Positions 60,527 to 64,000 of a DNA stretch of 64,000 nucleotides are shown in pieces. The notes below the pieces were generated by a model. The model saw only the letters and a list, made by a program, of their open reading frames with translations. It was not told the DNA's origin and did not search any database. The stretch is from DATJZG01 sp035499295. Its GTDB lineage: Bacteria > Myxococcota > Myxococcia > Myxococcales > Anaeromyxobacteraceae. The DNA is taken from contig DATJZG010000167.1 in the NCBI GenBank assembly GCA_035499295.1, positions 1-64,000 on the forward strand, read 5' to 3'. A program made the translations under genes and the position numbers. Every line of letters starts with the position of its first letter. The stretch's first letter is position 1.

Positions 60527-60560
60527 AAAAGAAAGGGGCCGCCCAGATGCGGGCGGCCCC
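60527..60560 (-). terminator. Rho-independent terminator of pilA
   Basis: Minus strand: a perfect 10-bp stem GGGGCCGCCC/GGGCGGCCCC (60551-60560 with 60535-60544), a 6-nt loop, then TTTCTTTT. It lies between pilA and pilG, ending the abundant pilin message and lowering readthrough into pilG-pilI. Confidence 0.92.
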
Positions 60561-60599
60561 CCAAGTGTAGCCTAGACCCTTCGGCGGTAAAGGAAGCAG

Positions 60600-61226
60600 C
60601 TAGAACACGTTGCTGTCGACGGCTGCAGTCTTGAGATTCCAGCGCTGCTGCGTGTCCCAGGGGGCGACGGCGGCGGTGCCGGAGTTCGCGGCCGGGGCGG
60701 CCACGGTGATGGCGCCGAGCTGGTCGGTGAGCGGGTGGAAGAGCACCTCGGAGGCGTTGGCGCCGTCGCCGTCGATGTCGGAGACGGCCTCGAGGGTGAG
60801 CGCGGTCCCGTAGCCCTTCACGGCTCCACCGGCGACGGTGCCGGTGTAGCAGCCGTAGGTGCTGCCCTCGACCACCCAGTCGATGGCTCCGGCGGCGGCC
60901 TGGTCGGTGGTGGCCCAGGGGTTCTTGGAGGTGCCCGGGACGCAGGCCTTGGCGTTCGGGACGGTGGGGCCGTTCAGGAAGCCGACGAAGTACTGGCCGG
61001 TGGTGGCGTTGTCGCCGCCGAGGTTCACCGGGATGGCGCGCTCGGACTGGCGCAGCGACTCCTCCGCCTTGAACCACGCGTTGATGTTGGTGGGGAGCTC
61101 GCCGAACTTGGCGCGCAGCTGGTACTTGAGGAAGTTCGGGATGGCGATCGCCGCGAGGATGCCGATGATGGCGACGACGATCATGAGCTCGATGAGGGTG
61201 AAGCCCTTCGCAGTCTTCTTCAGCAT
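60600..61226 (-). CDS. pilA: Major type IV pilin PilA
   Basis: A 208-residue prepilin with a short leader MLKKTAKG and the class IVa mature N-terminus FTLIELMIVVAIIGILAAIA, including Glu5. The C-terminal domain has a Cys pair (KACVPG and YGCYTG). Length fits Myxococcus PilA. GGAGGT at 8 nt before the ATG is a strong ribosome site; with the sigma-54 promoter and a strong terminator this is a high-output, single-gene transcript. Confidence 0.96.
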   Translation of the reverse strand: MLKKTAKGFTLIELMIVVAIIGILAAIAIPNFLKYQLRAKFGELPTNINAWFKAEESLRQSERAIPVNLGGDNATTGQYFVGFLNGPTVPNAKACVPGTSKNPWATTDQAAAGAIDWVVEGSTYGCYTGTVAGGAVKGYGTALTLEAVSDIDGDGANASEVLFHPLTDQLGAITVAAPAANSGTAAVAPWDTQQRWNLKTAAVDSNVF

Positions 61227-61311
61227 TTTGCACTACCTCCTGGGTGGAGGTCGGAAGGGTGACCACCCTGCCGACGGATCCGGCTCACTAAGCCGTTCGC
61301 CGAACCGCTAA

Positions 61312-61327
61312 AGCACGAGGGGTGCCA
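61312..61327 (-). promoter_or_regulatory. Sigma-54 (-24/-12) promoter of pilA
   Basis: Minus strand: TGGCAC (61322-61327), 5 nt, GTGCT (61312-61316), matching the TGGCAC-N5-TTGCT consensus with intact GG and GC. Start would be near 61301, giving a ~75-nt leader. PilR encoded in the window is the expected activator; its sites should lie further upstream, towards pilH. Confidence 0.88.
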
Positions 61328-61487
61328 AGACTGCCTGCCGGCAATCGTCAGGAGATCCGGGATCGGGCCGCGAACGACGGTGACGATCTGTGACACGAAC
61401 GGGGTAATCCGCTGCCGTTTTTTGTCACCCAGGTTGGCGTGGCCCCAGCTTTTGACAGCCTCTCGGGACGGCCCGATCATCCGCTCC

Positions 61488-62447
61488 GTGCAGACCATCC
61501 TTCGCACGGAGGCGCTCTCCAAGACCTTCGAGGTCGGGGTGCGGCGCCGCCGCGTCCAGGCGGTGAGCGAGCTGAGCCTCGCCGTCGCCGAGGGCGAGAT
61601 CTTCGGCTTCGTGGGCCCGAACGGCGCTGGCAAGACCACCACCATCAAGATGCTGATGGGGCTCATCTTCCCCACCTCCGGCCGGGCCTTCATCTTCGAT
61701 GCCGCCATCCCGTCGCCCGATGCGAAGCGCCGCATCGGCTACCTGCCGGAGAACCCGAGCTACTACGAGTTCCTGACGGGGGCGGAGGCGCTGCGGTTCT
61801 TCGGGGCGCTCTCGGGCGTCCCCGGCGCCGCCCTCGAAGCGCGCTGTGCCGAGCTCCTCGAGCTCGTGGGCCTGTCCGACGCCGCCGACCGCCAGATCCG
61901 GAAGTACTCGAAGGGAATGCAGCAGCGCCTCGGGATCGCCCAAGCCCTCGTCGGCGATCCGGCCTTCGTGGTCCTCGACGAGCCGATGAGCGGGCTCGAC
62001 CCCATCGGCCGCAAGGAGGTGCGGGACCTCATCCTGGAGCTGAAGAGGCGCGGGAAGACCGTGTTCTTCTCGACGCACATCCTCCCGGACGTGGAGGCTC
62101 TCGCCGACCGCGTCGGCGTGATCCTGGCCGGCAAGCTCCGCGACGTCGGGCACCTCCACGACCTCCTCTCGCCACGGGTTCGCAGCGTGGAGGTGGTGCT
62201 CGACGCCCCCGAGCCGGCCCGCGCGCGCGTGAGCGGCGGGCAGCTCGTCTCGCAGGACGGTGACCGGCTCGCGCTCTCCTTCCCCGATCTGGAGTCCGCG
62301 AACGCGGCGATCTCGTCGGCGCTCTCGGCCGGCGCGGCGCTCGTGTCGCTCTCTCCCCACCGCGAGACCCTCGAGGACTTCTTCATGCGCCGCCTCGAGG
62401 AGGGACGGGCGATGGGAGAGGCGGGTCGGGCCGCGGAGAGCCGGTGA
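61488..62447 (+). CDS. pilH: ABC transporter ATPase, PilH-like
   Basis: A 319-residue ATPase: Walker A GPNGAGKTTTIKML, signature KYSKGMQQRLGIAQAL (S-K-G-M-Q), Walker B VVLDEPMSGLDP and H-loop STHILPD. The start is a GTG with no ribosome site; TTGACA (61452-61457), 17 nt, GATCAT (61475-61480) forms a promoter ending 7 nt before it. PilH is the ATPase of the M. xanthus PilGHI system; here it is transcribed away from its presumed partners pilG and pilI. It overlaps pilD by GTGA. Confidence 0.85.
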   Translation: MQTILRTEALSKTFEVGVRRRRVQAVSELSLAVAEGEIFGFVGPNGAGKTTTIKMLMGLIFPTSGRAFIFDAAIPSPDAKRRIGYLPENPSYYEFLTGAEALRFFGALSGVPGAALEARCAELLELVGLSDAADRQIRKYSKGMQQRLGIAQALVGDPAFVVLDEPMSGLDPIGRKEVRDLILELKRRGKTVFFSTHILPDVEALADRVGVILAGKLRDVGHLHDLLSPRVRSVEVVLDAPEPARARVSGGQLVSQDGDRLALSFPDLESANAAISSALSAGAALVSLSPHRETLEDFFMRRLEEGRAMGEAGRAAESR

Positions 62448-63346
62448 CAGATTCGTCGGCGCTCCTCGCCTGGCTCGGCGCCTCCTGGTCGTTCGTCCTG
62501 GGCGCCGCGGTCGGCAGCTTCCTCAACGTGGTCATCGCCCGGGTCCCGGCCGGCCTCTCCATCGTCCGGCCCGCCTCGCGCTGTCCCCGCTGCCACGCTC
62601 CCATCGCCTGGACCGACAACGTCCCGCTCCTTTCCTGGGTCCTCCTTCGCGGGCGGTGCCGCCGCTGCCGCGCTCCCATCTCGTGGCGCTACCCGCTGGT
62701 GGAACTCCTCGGCGGGCTCGCGGCCCTCGCCGCCTACGCCCGGCACGGTCTCGCCCCGTCCGCCCTGGCCGAGTTCGCCTTTGCGGCCGCGCTCATCGCG
62801 CTCGCCTTCATCGACCTCGACACCTGGCTCCTGCCGCACGGCATCACCGTGCCCCTCCTCGTCGCCGGCCTGGTCCTGAGCGCGGTCGGGCTCTCGCCGG
62901 CGTCGCTCCCGGGCTCGCTCTCCGGGGCCGCGCTGGGCTTTGGATTCTTCGCCCTCGTTGCCTTCGTGGGAGAGAAGGTCCTGAAGAAGGAGGCCCTCGG
63001 TTTCGGCGACGTCTGGCTCCTCGGCGCCATCGGGGCCTGGCTCGGGGCGAGGGCGCTCCTGCCCGTCGTGCTGCTCGCCTCCGTCCAAGGCACCGTCGTT
63101 GGCCTCGCCCTCATCCTGCTCGGGCGCTCCGAGCCTGGCCCGTCCCCGGGCCAGCCCGAGAGCGGGGGCGAGGGCGACGCTGGGACGGAGCCGCCGGAGG
63201 GGCGGGTCGGCGAGCCCGCGGACGGCTGGGTGCCGCCGCGACACGCCGTGCCGTTCGGGCCCTTCCTCGCCGCCGGGGCTCTCGAGTGGGTCTGGCTCCA
63301 GGCGTGGCTCGCCGCTGCTGTCCCGTCGCTCTCCCTCTTCCGGTGA
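62444..63346 (+). CDS. pilD: Prepilin peptidase/N-methyltransferase PilD
   Basis: A 300-residue membrane aspartyl protease. The N-terminal cytoplasmic loop has a zinc site RCPRCHAPI and RCRRCRAPI; the catalytic aspartates are in FIDLDTWLLP and LGFGDVWLL. About eight TM segments. An unusual ~45-residue Pro/Gly/Glu-rich loop (PGPSPGQPESGGEGDAG) splits the last helices before VPFGPFLAAGA. It should cleave and N-methylate PilA and the four minor pilins of this window. Confidence 0.95.
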   Translation: MTDSSALLAWLGASWSFVLGAAVGSFLNVVIARVPAGLSIVRPASRCPRCHAPIAWTDNVPLLSWVLLRGRCRRCRAPISWRYPLVELLGGLAALAAYARHGLAPSALAEFAFAAALIALAFIDLDTWLLPHGITVPLLVAGLVLSAVGLSPASLPGSLSGAALGFGFFALVAFVGEKVLKKEALGFGDVWLLGAIGAWLGARALLPVVLLASVQGTVVGLALILLGRSEPGPSPGQPESGGEGDAGTEPPEGRVGEPADGWVPPRHAVPFGPFLAAGALEWVWLQAWLAAAVPSLSLFR

Positions 63347-63349
63347 CGG

Positions 63350-64000
63350 ATGCGCGCCCGCGGCACCCGGCTCCTCCTCGTACTGACGGTGACCTCCGCC
63401 GTGGCGGCAGGTGCGGTCCTATACCTCGCCGCGCTCCTCGTGCTCGCCACCCGGCAGCGCCCTCTCGCGCTCGTGGCCATCGTCCTCGGCGTCTCCCTCT
63501 TCGTGGTGTGGGCCGCTTCCGTCATGCTGGGGCGCCTCGTGGCGCGCCCGGTGGAGCGCATCCTGGAGGCGGCGTCCTCTCTCTCTGCCACCCAGCCCGG
63601 AGAACTCCCCATCCTGGGGGAGGGGGGCCTGGGGCTCGACCGGGCGGCGGTCGCTTTCGAGCGCCTGGCGGCGGCGCTCGTCGACGAGCGCTCCCGCCTC
63701 GCCGCCAAGGTGGACGAGCTCACCCGGACGAACCGGGCGCTCGAGGAGGCGCGGGAGTCCCTGCTCCGCTCGGAGAAGCTCGCCACCATGGGAAGGCTCG
63801 CCGCCGGGCTCGCCCACGAGGTGGGAAACCCGCTCGGCGCCGTCGCCGGCTACGCCGAGCTGGCGCGCTCGCGGCTCGGGAGCGACGCCGACCCGGCGCT
63901 CCGCGAGTCCATCGAGCGCATCCTCGCCGCCGCAGAGCGGATCGACCGTACCGTCCGCGACCTCCTCGATTTCGCGCGGCCGTCGCCGCTCACGCTCGCG
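63350..64000 (+). CDS. Sensor histidine kinase, truncated by window end
   Basis: 217 codons are open from the ATG at 63350, 3 nt after the pilD stop, to the window edge. There are two TM helices (LLLVLTVTSAVAAGAVLYLA; LVAIVLGVSLFVVWAASVML), a HAMP-like linker (RLVARPVERILEAASSL), coiled coil, then HisKA with H-box AHEVGNPLGAVAGYAEL. The ATPase domain lies outside. Its link to pilD suggests a pilus-related or NtrB-like kinase, possibly with a regulator beyond the window. Confidence 0.88.
   Translation, partial: MRARGTRLLLVLTVTSAVAAGAVLYLAALLVLATRQRPLALVAIVLGVSLFVVWAASVMLGRLVARPVERILEAASSLSATQPGELPILGEGGLGLDRAAVAFERLAAALVDERSRLAAKVDELTRTNRALEEARESLLRSEKLATMGRLAAGLAHEVGNPLGAVAGYAELARSRLGSDADPALRESIERILAAAERIDRTVRDLLDFARPSPLTLA

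Overview
The window is very GC-rich, densely packed chromosomal DNA. It carries gene sets typical of Myxococcota: a complete frz-type chemosensory operon in the Myxococcus gene order, a Myxococcus-type pil locus (pilB-T-C-S-R, pilA, pilG/H/I, pilD), and many receiver, histidine-kinase, DUF4388 and PilZ proteins. An Anaeromyxobacter-like organism is the best guess from gene content and order; no 16S gene is present to prove it.

Layout. 1-1.77 kb is a graveyard of mobile DNA: an IS5-type transposase fragment, a broken minus-strand gene, an intact IS110-family transposase and the C-terminal remnant of a tyrosine recombinase, ending at the 3' end of tRNA-Asp. tRNA-Val and tRNA-Asp form a small operon with visible promoter and terminator. 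2-11.6 kb (+) holds a RapA-like SNF2 ATPase, hutF, argE, dapF and two response regulators with degenerate output domains. 11.7-23.3 kb is mixed housekeeping and signalling: hemerythrin, M16 peptidase coupled to a histidine kinase, a DUF1054 protein, tandem WYL regulators (PafB/PafC type), a single receiver, a beta-hydroxyacid dehydrogenase, an FAD oxidoreductase and a DUF4337 protein. 23.3-27 kb (-) is the arginine operon argC-argJB-argR, with argJ and argB fused into one gene and an ARG-box palindrome over the argC promoter. tRNA-Leu, a beta-barrel-like protein, dsbD and iscS-iscA follow. 31.3-39.2 kb is the frz locus: divergent frzZ, then frzA-frzB-frzCD-frzE-frzG-frzF and a cheY-like gene. 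39.2-43.3 kb (+) is nucleoside salvage (pyrimidine and purine nucleoside phosphorylases, cytidine deaminase), with a PilZ protein between, ending in ribF. 43.4-64 kb is the type IV pilus locus: pilB-T-C-S-R (+); a minus-strand minor pilin and adhesin set (fimU, pilV, pilW, pilX, pilY1); pilG-pilI (-); pilA (-) with a sigma-54 promoter and strong terminator; then divergent pilH-pilD and a truncated histidine kinase.

How the parts fit. PilS-PilR should drive pilA through its -24/-12 promoter. PilB and PilT power extension and retraction on the PilC platform, PilD processes the prepilins, and the minor pilins with PilY1 prime or cap the fibre. By family knowledge, the Frz pathway controls reversals and can set the polarity of such pili. 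Genes commonly overlap by 4 nt (ATGA/GTGA), implying translational coupling. The promoters proposed for argC, frzA and pilH lie so close to their start codons that the transcripts may be leaderless. Only the mobile-element region and the 309-nt gap 17586-17894 exceed 300 nt without an intact gene.
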